Shown: piece by piece, positions 9,197 to 22,467 of the stretch | Layout: every line of letters starts with the position of its first letter | Position numbering within the stretch: position 1 is the stretch's first letter | The notes under the pieces: model-generated | What the model was told of the DNA's origin: nothing | The model's input: only the letters and a program-made list of their open reading frames with translations | Database searches by the model: none | Assembly: GCA_034008185.1 (NCBI GenBank) | Contig: CM067084.1 | Span: 60,154,599 to 60,218,598 of the forward strand | Length of the DNA: 64,000 nucleotides | Direction of reading: 5' to 3' | Source: Gorsachius magnificus | Lineage: Eukaryota; Chordata; Aves; Pelecaniformes; Ardeidae | Made by a program: the position numbers and the translations under genes

Positions 9197-9975
9197 CTAT
9201 GGATGCTATTGCACAGGTTATCCATGAATGTGAAACATGTGCTGCGATCAAACAAGCCAAGCGGTTAAAGCCTTTCTGGTATGGAAGACGGTGGCTGAAA
9301 TACAAATATGGGGAGGCTTGGCAGATTGATTATATCACACTCCCACAAATCCGCCATGGCAAGCACTATGTGCTCACCATGGTGGAAGCGACCACCGGAT
9401 GGCTGGAAACATATCCCGTGCCCCATGCCACCGCCCGGAACACTATCCTAGGCCTTGAAAAACAAGTCCTGTGGTGACATGGCACTCCAGAAAGATTTGA
9501 GTCAGACAACGGAACTCATTTCCGAAACAGCCTCATAGACAAATGGGCCAAAGAGCATGGCATTGAGTGGGTCTATCACATCCCCTATCATGCACCAGCC
9601 TCTGGGAAAATTGAACGATGCAATGGACTGTTAAAAACTACACTGAAAGCAATGGGTGGTGGAACATTCAAACATTGTGATACACATTTAGCAAAAGCCA
9701 CCTGGTTAGTCAACACTAGAGGATCTGCCAACCGAGCTGGCCCTGCCCAATCAAACCTCTTACATACTGTAGAAGGGGATAAAGTCCCTGTAGTGCATAT
9801 AAAAAATATGCTGGGGAAGACAGTCTGGGTTTCTCCTGCCTCAGGTAAAGGCAAACCCATCCGTGGGATTGCTTTTGCTCAAGGACCTGGCTCTACTTGG
9901 TGGGTGACGCGGAAGGATGGGGAAGTCCAATGTGTACCTCAAAGGGATTTGATTTTGGGTGAAAATAGCCAATGA
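9187..9975 (+). pseudogene. pol: ERVL-like integrase core and C-terminus (one stop)
   Basis: Continues pol in the next frame after a shift near 9190. It starts with the two zinc-finger cysteines (CETC), then the catalytic core: Asp at codon 9328 (QIDYI), Asp at 9505 (SDNGTHF) and Glu at 9613 (GKIER), with the expected D,D-35-E spacing. A TGA at 9475-9477 breaks the core before the second Asp; CGA is the likely ancestor. The C-terminal part ends with a Trp-rich DNA-binding-like section (STWWVTRKDGEVQCVPQRDL) and TGA at 9973-9975. All catalytic residues are still encoded, but in broken frames. Confidence 0.88.
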
Positions 9976-10354
9976 ACTGAATTGTATAATGTTAATTGCT
10001 GTATAATATAGTATGTAAACATTTTTACTATTGCTGTATGCCCTATCAATGGTATAGCAGTAAGAATCACCCAGATTAAGAAGAATGAATTTTGAAGAAA
10101 CTGAGGAAGTGCAGCGGATGGAACCAGAACTGACTTCCGCAAGCAACAGCTCAACCCCATCTCTCCTGCCCTGAAAGACTGTTACAACAGATGGAGCCCA
10201 AAACCGTGAACTAAATGAACCCAATGGACATTTTCGAGGGATGGTCCATAAACTAAGGGAATGATATCTGTATGTATATACCAAAAAATCAGAAAATGGT
10301 GGTGATTAATTGGAATGTATTCTAAGAGTAGGACCTAAGCATGATGTAAATGGT
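9976..10354 (+). other. Noncoding stretch between pol and the polypurine tract
   Basis: About 380 bases with stops in all frames and no env-like or accessory gene motif. A weak hairpin could form at about 10034-10060. In env-less ERVL elements this segment usually holds only 3' untranslated sequence. Confidence 0.5.
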
Positions 10355-10372
10355 ATAGAATAAGGGGTGGAA
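10355..10372 (+). promoter_or_regulatory. Polypurine tract of the ERVL-like provirus
   Basis: A purine-rich run (AGAATAAGGGGTGGAA) ends directly at the TGTCC of the 3' LTR, the position where plus-strand DNA synthesis is primed. Confidence 0.75.
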
Positions 10373-10967
10373 TGTCCTGGTTTCGGCTGGGATAGAGTTA
10401 ATTTTCTTCACAGAAGATAGCATAGTGCTGTGCTTTGGATTTAGTACTAGAAGAATGTTGATAACACACTGATGTTTTTAGCTGTTGCCAAGTAGTGCTC
10501 AGACTGCTCAAGGACTTTTTGAGCTTCTCCTGCTCGGCCAGGGGCATAACAAGCTGGGAGTACAGCACAGCTAGGACCCAAACTGTGCAAAGAGCTATTC
10601 CATACCATATAACGTCATGCTCGGGGGGGGTTAGTCGATCGGTCGGTCGCGGGCAGAGTGGTCGCAGCTCAGGCTGTGTGATCGCGGCTTGGGGGGAGTG
10701 ACCGCGGCTCGGGACGGGCTGGGCATCGGTCAGCGGGTCGTGAGCAATTGCATTGTGCATCATTTGTTTTGTATATTCTTTATATTCTGTTATCATTCTC
10801 ATTATTACTATTATTATTATTTTCTCTTATTAAACTGTCTTTATCTCAGCCCTCGGCTCTAACCTTTTATTTTCTTTCCAATTCTCTCCCCCATCCCACT
10901 GAGAGAGGGGGGGGAATGAGCGAGCGGCTGCGTGGTGCTTAGTTGCCAGCCGGGTTAAACCACGACA
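10373..10967 (+). repeat. 3' LTR of the ERVL-like provirus
   Basis: 595 bp, TGTCCTGG to AACCACGACA, about 97 percent identical to the 5' LTR by eye. It carries the same three 20-bp CpG-rich units (from about 10658), the same poly-A region and the downstream target repeat AGACA at 10968-10972. Confidence 0.92.
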
Positions 10968-13900
10968 AGACATTATGTACCGAGTCTGAGAACATGTGAA
11001 TAAAACTGTAAGGTAAGTAGATAGCATAAAAATCATCACTAGGAAGAAACCAGGAATGTAAGTAAATCTAGTTAGAGTCTTTACTAACCTTAGCCCCCTT
11101 CCTCCTCACCTCAGAGATCTGCTGAAGCATATGTTTCTTTCAACCTTTTGACAAAACTGTAGTAAAAAAAAAAAACTTCTTCAAGTTCATCATAGAATTT
11201 CTTGCCAAGACAAATAAGATGTACCGTAGAATGTCCTAGAAATTGTTACAGTTATGTAACTGAACTGGATAGGGGAAGGATTTTGGTTCATGTGTCTGAA
11301 ACCTCTGTTTATTTTCCATGTTCCTGACCTGTTTTGTTATTCAAAACCACCCCAAATTTCTCTTTCCTAGGCTTCTAAAGCTTGAAATGCTTCCCTCCCA
11401 CCCACCCCCCTATTCTACACTGCACTGGAAAATTAATAAAAGATAAATTGAGAGGTAGTGGTCAGATATCTGTCTGAAATGGAAAAGCTGGAAACTGAAA
11501 AAGTAAATAACTTCCTATTTGTTGTTCAACCTAGTTTAAAGAAAAGCAGCATATTTACATATTATTTAAAGTACATTTGAATCAGAGTCCATTTCTGTTT
11601 CCTTTAGTGGAAACCACTATTAATTAGCTAACTATTCAGGTTAAAGTGCTAAATTCATCAAAAACCTTTGAATGGATTCATACTGAAGTTGTACATTCTA
11701 TAACAGAAATCAGAAGTGCATGATTCCTTTCCTTCATTTTTTTAGGGTTGGAAAACCTGTAGTATATAAAAAAAAGATTGTATGCAACTGGCACAGCTGT
11801 TTTAGCACATACAAAGAGCAATCGAGTAATCAAGACTACAAAAATTTTCTATCTGCTGTTGACAACCACTGGTCCTTTTGTCTCTGAACTGCTTCACCTC
11901 ATCAATAATAAAAGTACCTTAGCCCTTTGTGTAAACTTTATGTGAAAGAAGAACATTAAAGATGTTGAGTATCAGTTTAAAATAAAGCATACAATTAAGT
12001 TCTCTCTGCATTTGGTTCTGAGTGTGCAGAAAACACTGATAATTTTTCAGATGTCTCTCGTATCTGTTAGCTGACAAACTAAAAATGCAGGCGAATGAGA
12101 AAGCTCAGCAAATCAAATAGCAGCATATTTAGAAGGTTAAGACAGTACAGTTTGCAAGCACCATTTGCAAATTATAGGATTAAAATTCTAGTCAAAGGTT
12201 TCAGTGCCAATTATTTTAATGAGAAATGGAAGTGACAGAACTAGAAACCCTCTAGTGATAATATCCATAAATGAAGGGAAAAAGTTGGAAATATAACCTG
12301 ATCCCATGACAGTGTCTCTTAGCTATATTTTGTGGGTTTTATTTTCCTTTATGCCCTCCTCAGAATTGAATCTTGAGTTATATGTGTATTTTTCATTCAT
12401 TTATACTTTTATGAGTTAAAACTGACCTGCGTCCATTCACATTACTCCAGTGTCTCCTGGCTCTATAATCTTAATAGCCTAGATATGTGCTCATAGTAGT
12501 ACTGAATAAACTATACTTGTTTTACAGACAGCCTAGTATCTAACATGAAATGTTCGTGCCAGCAAAACTATCTGCTTGATTTCTTTTGGTGTGACATGCT
12601 TTCAGGGCATAGAACCATTTTGCACACTCAAATGATACTCTAAGAAAAAATGTCTTCAGGTTCTGCTGATAATGGGTTACAATGGAATGCCTTAGTTATA
12701 TTATCCATTTCCATAAGACACAAGACTTGCAGGCATTAACTGGCTTGATTGTTAAAACACAGACCTTCTAAGAGTATTCTATTTCTATGTTAAAACTTGC
12801 AGCAGTTATAGCCCACATGATATGCACATAGGCATAGACACAGACAAACACTTTCATATCAGTCAAGGCGAGGGTGCAATTCACATAGTGAGAGATTTTT
12901 AAAACCAGCTAGGGTCTGGCTAGTAAGAAACATTTGTAATAATTGTAGATAAATATTAGAAAGGCTTCAGAAGATGAGTTATGTGGAGAAAAAATCTCAT
13001 TCAGTTGTAAGGAAAAAGTATATAATTTTCTACAGAATTATTACATTATTAAATTAAATGTTGCACAAAGGATGTTGTGGCAAGTTCACATGCACAAAGA
13101 TTTTTTTGGGGGGTCCATAGCTTATGACATAGATTAATGGTGAAAGATACTTCTGGAGAAAAATAGAAACAAAAGGAGGTAGGGAGAATGGGGAAAGGAA
13201 ATCCTCTTCCCAGGAGCCAGCAAGGAAAAGAAGTGATAGTAGTCCCAAGGTGAGCATCCCCTCTTGTGTGTCCACTCCAGAACAGCAGGTGGTTCCCCCT
13301 CATACTTTTCCCATAGCAACTATAAACTTAACATGAGGACCTACTCAAACTACCTATGGACTATTCCTACTTATGGTATTGTTATTGGTGGCTAGAAAAT
13401 GCTCTGGCCAGGAGCAGCTGCTAACACACTAGCAGCTTATTAAGATGTGCATATACACATTTTTAGGTCCCCTAATGTAAATCAAAAGCTACAACCTGGG
13501 GCAGGAACAGTGGGGAGAGAAAGGGTGATCCTATGCCAATGGCAGTCACTTCCCAGGAGAGCCCACAATAACACCATTATTGGGGTTTGCCATGAGGACA
13601 AGGAAAAAATGCTGCCACAAAGGAACTGGAAAACACAGTGCCACAGCAGTTTGTGTGTAAGGTAACAGAGTTGCAAGTGAAAGGCAGACTACTGAGGTAT
13701 AAATGTAGGACTTTTAGCAATATAAAATCTAACATGCAACATTCTTGCACAGAATTATTAAATATTTTTAAATAATTTCTACTTAATTTTTAGACCAAAA
13801 GATTAATAGAATTATTAATTGCCCATTAATTTGAATAAATTTTTATTACAAAGTTTAGGGAAGATAGAATTATCTACAAAATTCTGTATTTGTATGGACC

Positions 13901-14455
13901 CTCTTTTGTCCTGATATTTTCAATTTCTATTAAATATTCAAGATTCTCTTAAGGAATATTAATGACAACACAGCTAAAGTCCTGTTTTCAAGTTTTACTA
14001 GTCAAAGAGAAAAATGTACACATAAATATGTTCTACTATTTTTTCCTTTGACATTCTAATACAGTCTTCACAGAAACAAATATTGTATCACCTTCTGGCA
14101 GCATTCAATATTTCATTATGATGTTTTAATAAAATACCTCCCACAAGACTGTTCTTTTATATGAAGACTGATACCAATCTAGTATATTAGCTTATGTGAA
14201 AGTTCATTTCCTTTAACAAGTTTGAGGTGAATATTACAGTAAAGTATTGGATTATTCATTATATCTTGGGTTTCTATCTAGTTTGAAAATTTTTCATATT
14301 TCATATGAAAGCACTACCATGGTTTATCTGCCCGTGTTAAGTAAAATGAAAATTTTCAGATTTAATATTTCACAATTGTTTTGTTGTTTATTTTAATTCA
14401 CAGCTTGCTTTCTGTTATGTTCTAGTCTTCTTCAAGAGTTTAATCAAAATTGTGC
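10968..14455. other. No gene seen; AT-rich intergenic DNA
   Basis: About 3.5 kb without a recognised repeat, exon pattern or RNA gene. A few A/T runs and a slightly less AT-rich patch at about 13080-13660 were noted. The short open frames in that patch on both strands show no known motif. Confidence 0.45.
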
Positions 14456-15039
14456 TGTCCTGGTTTCGGCTGGGATAGAATTAATTTTCTTCCTAGTAGC
14501 TGGCATAGTGCTGTGGTTTGGATTTAGTACAAGAAGAATGTTGATAACTCACTGATGGTTTAGTTGTTGCTAAGTAGTGCTTGCACCAGTCAAGGACTTT
14601 TCAGCTCCCCCTGATCTGCCAGGGGCACAAGAAGCTGGGAGGGGGCACAGCCAGGACAGCTGACCCCAACTGGCCAAAGGGCTATTCCAGACCATATGGC
14701 GTCATGCCCCAGGAGGAGTTGGCTGGGGTGGAGGGGGGGAGAGTGATCTGTGCTCAGGACAGGATGGGCATCGGGCGTCAGTCAGCAGGTGGTGAGCAAT
14801 TGCATTGTGCATCACTTATTTTCTATATTCTGTATATTCTCTTACCATTATTATTAATAATAATCATAATAATCATAATAATAATACTTTTATTCTTTTC
14901 CTCTGTTGCTTTATTAAATAGTCTTTATCTGAACCCACGGGTTTCACTTTTTTTCTGATTCTCTCTCACATCCCACTGAGGGAGGCGGGGAGCAAATGGC
15001 TGTGTGGGGTTCAGCTGCCTGCCAGTTTAAACCACAACA
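14456..15039 (+). mobile_element. Solo LTR, ERVL-like family
   Basis: Begins TGTCCTGGTTTCGGCTGGGA and ends AACCACAACA, the ends of the provirus LTRs at 4218 and 10373. It is flanked by TGTGC and CGTGC, a 5-bp target duplication with one mismatch. It has the shared GCATAGTGCTGTG block, the CCATATGGCGTCATG block, an (ATA)n-rich stretch near 14850-14885 and TTATTAAATAG near the poly-A position. Only one copy of the 20-bp unit is present (14742-14761). It is more diverged than the provirus LTRs. Confidence 0.88.
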
Positions 15040-18000
15040 CGTGCATAATGAAACTGATTGTATATATATATATTCCTTACAAACTGAAAAAGAAAAAAAC
15101 CAACAAATATATTTAATTTTTTTTTTCTAAAAGCTGATCTGTGAAAAGGAATTACTTAATCTTCTTCACAGACTTTTGAAAACCTAGTAACTTTTGAAAT
15201 GATTGCATGAGAACAGACTTACCCTGAAAATTTAATAGGAACTACCTAGCCTATATCGGGTCTTATTAAATTCGAATTTTAATGGGTAGGGAAGGAATTA
15301 ACGTATTATTACTATTAAATGAACAGACTGAATTTTGAGTATCCTCTCCTACTTCCCAGTACATTTGTTTTAATATATTCAATATGTAGCATAAAGATGC
15401 AGTTGTATACGCTTGCATAAAATACAATGTAACAAACTTTAAGCAGCTGTTGTACTATTATAGAAAACAATATCACATCAAGATAAAGTTAGAGGCAAAA
15501 TAAAATAATAAACAAAGGAGATAATGGGAAATTACATGGTTTAAAAAACATTGTCTGAAGAGGCTATGGAGTTTTATTTTTCAGAACAGCATAGCATATG
15601 ACCACTCTGATGAAAACATGCACCGTGTCCATGATCTACATAGAGAAGTATGGAGCCTATGTAAAAATAAATATGCTAACTAATTACCTGTAAAAATACT
15701 GATCTATTTTTAAAGCCTTAACTTTGCAATAACATTTTCCCCATATATTTGGACAAATGTTCAAGGTAGAATACCTTTTGCCTACAGCCAGAGGTGAGGA
15801 ATTTGCTTGACAAATCTTTTGGAAGTTCTTACGCATTTAAAGAAAAATAATCATATGTATATAGAGGAAAGTTTTGAAGTAATACACCCTATCCAATTTA
15901 AGGCTTGTTTGCCATATTGCACCTTTTTAACTTTTAAAAAATATTTTACTTTAGTTTTTATTTGTTTCATTGTGGTTTTTAAATACCTTAGGTATATCAG
16001 TACAAAAATCCCAGCTAATGTAGACTCTGGATTATACATGACAAGCTCTGATAACACCAATACCGCTGTTTATCAGCCATTATAGCCACTGTGGTTGAAT
16101 TAATTTTGAGCAGGTCAGATGGAGAACACATGGTGGGGCAGGGGGTGGTGGTTAAAGTAGTATCAGTACAGATTATGTGATTTTGGATCAATTCTCCAAC
16201 AATGATTAGTTTCAGTCTGACAGGCTTCTCCCCACACCACTGAAGAGGCCTTTGCTGTATAGAATAGATAATACCGCCATTCCTTTGAATCAATAAAATA
16301 ATTAACAAAATCTGTACCAGTAGTATGTATAAAATTACTAAACAATATTTTCACACCAAAGAGAAACATGTTGAGATTCCACAATAATTTTATTGTTGTT
16401 AATGGCTTTATTAAAATGTGCTGAAACAGTGAAGTGACAGCTATAAAATTCTAAGATAAGTAAGACAGACAGACATTATTAATCTTGTGTAATTTTTCCT
16501 TTATATTGATTGATTTTGTTTATCTGATATGTAATAAAGTTAGTTTAGTCTGCAGCAAATTTGTGTTAGTAGTATCTCTGTACTCATCTGATTACATTAA
16601 TTAAAAATGACTACTTAGTCTATGCTGGTAAAATACTAAATAACTACAAGACAAGAAAACATGTAAAAGCATATTTTAATAGGGTAAAAGCTCTTAGTCC
16701 AATGTTAACCAAATGAAAAAATCTTAAGGCCCTTAAACATTCATGTTTATTCAGACATTTCTGGACAGCAAGGACATTTTTCTAACACCGGGCACGGTTT
16801 TCAGGTACGTAGCTACAGTATTGTAGAATTTACATGCAAGTAACATTTTGGTTTTCATCCAACATCTAATGACATTGGGTTTTAAATTACCATTGTGTTT
16901 TAATGCACCACATTTTATATTCCACTTTGTGATACACATGCTGGAAAGCTCCAACCCTCCACAGTTAGCTTTTTTTTACACTTAAGACTATTTTGAAAGC
17001 TCTTCAAAGCTATGCAGATATGTAGCCTTTGTCCACATTCCTTCCACAGCTTTCATTCAAAAATAATAGTTTTTCTGCAGCTGAAAATGGTCCACTGACA
17101 TTTTTGCACACATCCTTGAACGAGACTGACTTTTTACATTACAAATTAATCTATTTTTGTGAAGAATGGTTTTGCATTTCTCTACACTATGTATTTGTTT
17201 TTCATAAACTAAAATTTGCTACTGTAGTATATTCATGTACTTCCTAACAAATGGATATTTACCTCTCTTTTTATATTTAGACAATAGCCCTTGACAGTCC
17301 TGTGACAGTTAATAATTTTAAAAGGAATTACGTCAATAACACTTGCTTAGTTTTAGCTAATTTTTCAATTGTTGCAATTAGTTATTTTATACACACACAC
17401 ACAGACACACTCTCTCAGGAACTCCTCTACCTTATTTTAAACCAAGTAGCTAAAATTGTGTTAGAAATTTTTGCTAGTTGAATAATATTTACAGTTCTAT
17501 ATGTCATATACTATTGCAGCCAAATTAAACTTCTCCTTAATATAGAGCTAATTTAAGAGCTCAGCATAAAACTTTTATTTTTGCAGTTTTCCATCATCAT
17601 TGATGAATGAATAAGGGATAGCAACACATATGATTTATAACTACTGTTCCTGTGAGAAAGCTGTGGTTTCCTGATCATGTTTTTGTTCAACTCTTCCTGA
17701 AAATTCTATTTAAATCTGGAGCTGTAAAGAGTTACCAAAATAATTTATAAAAATCACATTTTAACTATAAAAGTTGTTACAGATTTTGAATTATATGACT
17801 CAATAAACTGGATATCCAAGAAGAATCATTCTTTCAGATCTTGTGCAAATTACCAGTATGAAGTAAATTGAAAGTTTGAAGATCTTAGGCCTTGTTAGTG
17901 TTTGTTAAGTACTTTTGTAAACAGTTGACATTTTGTTCCAGTAAGAACAGGTTTTTGAGGTAAAAGAGAGTCAACAGTATTGGCAGGGTAGCTTCTATTA

Positions 18001-21000
18001 CAATGTGTTGTTTATGGCACAGTGTTTCTAAATCTGATAGCGTGCATTCGTTTTAATATGTCCAGTTTTCACTCCTGCTTTCAGATGTCATTGTTATGTC
18101 ACATAGGTGAATGAAGGAGGTCCTTTGGGCATGGTGACAAACTGTGGGCTTTTGGAAATAAATGCAGGTTTCTGTACTGTGAATGAATGTGTGGTACACA
18201 AGGTCTATACTACAGACTCCAACTATATGTACTAAGACAAAATAATCGGATATATCTCTGGTTGGCATAATTATTACAGAAAAACTCCAAGAATAAATGC
18301 AGATACATCAAGGAAGTAATGATTTTTTGTTGTGGATTGTGCAATTTTAGGAAGAAGTAAGGATGGCACATACAGAATCTCCTTTGGTATTTTAATTTTG
18401 CCTAAATAAAAAAAAAAAAAAAAGCAAAACCTAAACCATACCATATATACAGCAAAATCCTAAAAAAAAAAAAAGCTCATTACCAGCCCAAAGGTGTTAT
18501 GAATATTGCTGTCAAACAGAAACCACAATATATGAAAACATTTTCATAAGCAGCAAAATCAACAGAAAATTATGAAAACATTCACAGAAAATACAGCCTA
18601 ACAAGAAAAACCTGACACAGCTGACAAGCAAACTGAATTAAATATATTTCTATCTCCATAAAGAATGCTCGGGGTAAATGACAACAGCAACATAACCTTC
18701 TCCAGCCTTTCTTGAGGGATACCACTGTGTTTTGGATTACAAGAAATACAGTCTTACCCTACACTTTTGGAAGTGTAAACTTGCAGTATGTTATGCTAAA
18801 GATCTTGTTTATGACCAAAGATGAAACCCCCTTATATGTAAACCAAATATTTACTATTATTATAATTGAAGTCTTAACAGTCTAATCCAAAAATCATAAA
18901 TAGTGCGCAACTAATAATTAAAGAATATGTGTATATAGAAAAAAGTTTCAGTAATAATGTAGTAGTTAAAATTGTAATACCCGCGCTTCTTTTCTACCCC
19001 ATGTGCTTTTATGTTCATGGTTCTCCTGCTCCTCTGGGTCCTGAGGTTGGTGGCTACATTCTGGTGTTATGATGACTAGTCAGCACCTGAATACTTTTGC
19101 TGTGAGGAGTATGAGGTTCATGTTGATGGCTTCTTCCTCACTCTAGACTCCACCTGAGGTCTTTTTTATGTTTGCTAACATGCTTTTATACCTTTTCTCT
19201 TTCCACATTGCTCTCTGCGACTCCAATTTATATCCAAATTTACTATATATGATGACTTTCCCAATTTGTAGATAGTACTTCTTTGTTCTCTGTTGCTTCT
19301 AAAAGCAGATCTGCAAATCTTTAATCTATCATGTGTAAGCTGTTTATGGCTGTGGGGTTTTCAGTGCCAGGTCTGTTCCCTATCCCTTATTATTCCAGGC
19401 CTGCACTCCTTCGTGATGCATTCTGCATCTCCAGTTCTTAAGGCCTCTGCTGCCATACCAGATCTGTATTTGCCTGCATTGTGTCATTGCATTAGAGTTG
19501 TAAAACCATGGTTGAAGCACACAAAGATGACCAAAAGTAAAAAGAAAATCACAGTAGACATCTGCTCAATTAGAAAAATTACTGCTACAGCTAAACCAAG
19601 TAAAACAAAGCTACAGGCAGGTCAAGAAATTTCAGACAGAGCAAGCTTTAGCAGCCTCTGTCCTGAGGCCTTGTAAACTCAATACAAAGCTAATGACATG
19701 TTACTAGCAATGGTAATACTGTATTACAGGGCTACTCAGCTACCAGTATTAGTCTGTGCGCTCAGGAAAGAGAGGGGCAAACCACCAAAAAAGCAAAATG
19801 CATTTGAAATACAGAGCACCTTTTGTGAAGCAAAGGGGAATCTATACATGCCTGGATTACACTGCAAACATCTGATACACAAATAAAAATGGAAAAGTGT
19901 CACAATGATTTTTACAAATACATTATCCAGCATTAGGGGTCTGCCCTCAACAAAATGCTAATTTATATACGAATGTTTGGCATGGATTGAATAAGAAAAC
20001 AGGACTTTTAGTGATTATTAAACACCAGCCATGTAGGGGTGATATGTGTTAATTGGGAAATTATGAAGAGATGATGTAGCTGGCAAACACAGGTTATCAT
20101 GCAATTTACATTTCCTGCAGTGGAGTTGTGTCTTTTTTGGAGCTCAGTCATTAACACAACAGATAAAGCATATTTTTCTAGCCCCTTAAGGAACTAAGTG
20201 GCCAGAAAACTGTAATCCTAGCAGATTATATGTTCCTGAGAATTTAACAGGAATATACTTGAAAACTTCCCCTGCTTACACAGGCAATTCTTCCTTGTCT
20301 CTCTCCTTTTCAACTTTCTTTCACAAAATAATCTCTAATTCAAACACTCAGAACATGACTTGGAAAACTATACAGACTATTTACAAAATATATAAAATGT
20401 CAATGACATACGTAGCATTAGTATGCACTTTCAAAGGTAATTAAATGCACTGGAGTTCGGCTATGCCTATCAGATTGCTGATTTACATATATAATTTTAT
20501 TGATTTTGTTCTGAATTTGTACTGAAAATGCTGTTCTGGTATTTGTTGCCGAACACAAGATGCATGAAGCAATGGCAGCAAAATAACCTGTTACTATTTT
20601 ACAAGTTTGTAACTTATCCATATATGCCTTAACTTTAAAATTCAAAACTGTGTTAGGAAAACCATTCTAATATCTATATCTATATCTATATATGAATTCA
20701 TTAGTCCTGTTTATATCCTTAAATATAATTATTATTTTCATTTGTATCTATTTCAAACAATTCCTGACTTTTATGAAACAAGATAAATAAATCCTCTGTT
20801 AAAAAAATTAATATCCCATTTTTAAAATAAAAGTTTCACCAATCAGCATGAAAGCAGGTCTGGTACAGAGTTGTTTTTTTTATACATTTAACTGCCCTGA
20901 TGGCTATTCACAAAAGAAGAGATTAAGGACTGAAGAGACGATGATCAGATCTCTGGTAGCTAAAAGTTTTAACAGAGGGTTCCTCTGGTGAAAAAGTGGC

Positions 21001-22467
21001 AAAAAGAACCTCAAAACCAGCTTATTTGAAACAAAAAACTGGCTCATTATATTCAAGGTTAATGCAGCTGCCTTTTGCTCTCTTTCCATATAAATGGTTC
21101 TCATTTTGACTTCATTCCTTGCTTTACCAACACCAAGATATGAATTAGTCAGGGGACTTCATAAAAGTCTGCTCATGCCCAGAGCTGCCGATCTTCACTT
21201 TCTGCAGTTCAGTGGCTATTTAATTTTAATTGCTCCCCAAGCTTAGGCCAATTCTAGATGGCAAAAGCAGGGCAAGAATCATTCACTGCTCCTTTGAAGT
21301 TTGAAAAGCCTGTATTCAGATTGCCTCAGGCTCTCGTTCTTACATTTATGTGAAAATGTAAGCTGCTGAACACTTCTGTTGAACATCTACAACACTAGCT
21401 TAACAGGAAATACCTTGTAAAGTGCAGCTTTTTTTTTTTCTGTGGATTTCATGTTAAGGTTCTTAATAAAATAATTCAAAAATTTAATAAAAAATTAGGA
21501 AAATCCATGCTAATGAGTTTGGATAGGTGTAGATTTCAGATCATATTCCACAATCCCTTCATTAAACTTCGTTGGGAGGATTATTACATCTGTGTATAGC
21601 CCCAAGTGCATACTACAGGTAAATCACAACTATACTTTCTCAGTATGCAAAAGTTTTTCACAAAGCAAAAGCAATAAATGTTGCCTTGTTGATGGTTTTG
21701 CAGGAAGATGGGAGAAATAATTTTTATCCTGTCCCTTCATCCCTCTTTCCTTTCCTCGCCAATAGCAAAATTCAGGCTTCATGAAGGAAATAATTTTGAG
21801 CTCAGATAAAATTGAAAGAGTGAATCACTACAGGAGATAAGCTGAAGCTGATGGTAGTGCAGAGAATAACATATTCCCTTGTGGCTGTTTCTTCATGGGG
21901 AATGCCTTTCAACAGGAAAAAAGAAGCATGCAGCAATAACAAAAGGTATCTTCTCTTGGAAGAAGAAAAGGATGCATTAAAATCCATTTTTCTGTATGCA
22001 TTGGCACTAAATTAAAAGTCAAAGAGGTTGAAAAGCTGGAGGTGTGACAATACTAAGCTAAGTCATCAGTGAAATTAACATAATTATGCACATTAAAGAA
22101 AAAATTACATTGCCAAATGAAACATATATGTTTTTTCTTCCCACACAATTGTATTGTATCTGTGCTGAGCTGACCAGGAGAAAGTACAGACAAGAGAAAA
22201 GGGAGGTTAGGGGGAGAAAGCACAAAATTATTTGTGAACATCTGTGTGCCTTAAAGATTGGTGTGCATTTACCAAAGCTATTGCAGAAGCTTAAAAAGAG
22301 CCCCATAAAGTACAAGCACTAGTTTCCAAGGAACCAAATTCTAATACAGCAATTCTAATACAACATGATGCTTACACTCTTTCTAATTCTACATGTCTAC
22401 AAACAAAAGCCTTTCACAAACTTTCTGTTCGGGTTTTCCCCTCACACTGTGACTGTGATGCCTTAAG
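15040..22467. other. No gene seen; long AT-rich intergenic stretch
   Basis: About 7.4 kb. Simple repeats: (TA)n at about 15060-15072, (CA)n at about 17392-17410, A-runs near 18408 and 18462, (TATATC)n near 20670-20692, and a T-run near 21430. The 127-codon frame at 19293-19676 has no motif and no sign of being an exon. No known transposon was recognised. Confidence 0.45.

Larger units (their letters stand above)
4218..10967 (+). mobile_element. Complete ERVL-like (class III) endogenous provirus, env-less
   Basis: A 6.75-kb element bounded by near-identical LTRs (594 and 595 bp), flanked by the exact 5-bp direct repeat AGACA at 4213-4217 and 10968-10972. Order: LTR, primer site, a hydrophobic leader ORF, gag, UAG, protease, RT, RNase H, integrase, a 380-bp noncoding stretch, polypurine tract, LTR. 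Five-bp duplications, the YIDD reverse transcriptase, the ERVL-type capsid stretch and the lack of env all fit class III. By eye the LTRs differ at about 19 of 594 positions (about 3 percent), so the insertion is fairly recent. Pol has two stops and one frameshift, so the copy is not autonomous now. Confidence 0.92.

Noticed and set aside
9976..10354. Possible env or accessory gene after pol in the ERVL-like provirus
   Set aside because: Stops in every frame, no cysteine pattern, membrane span or cleavage site.
14840..14886. Independent (ATA)n microsatellite
   Set aside because: It belongs to the solo LTR; the same AT-rich run occurs at the equivalent place in the other LTRs of the family.
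19293..19676. 127-codon frame in intergenic DNA
   Set aside because: No domain, no splice-site context, no repetition elsewhere; its length is plausible by chance.
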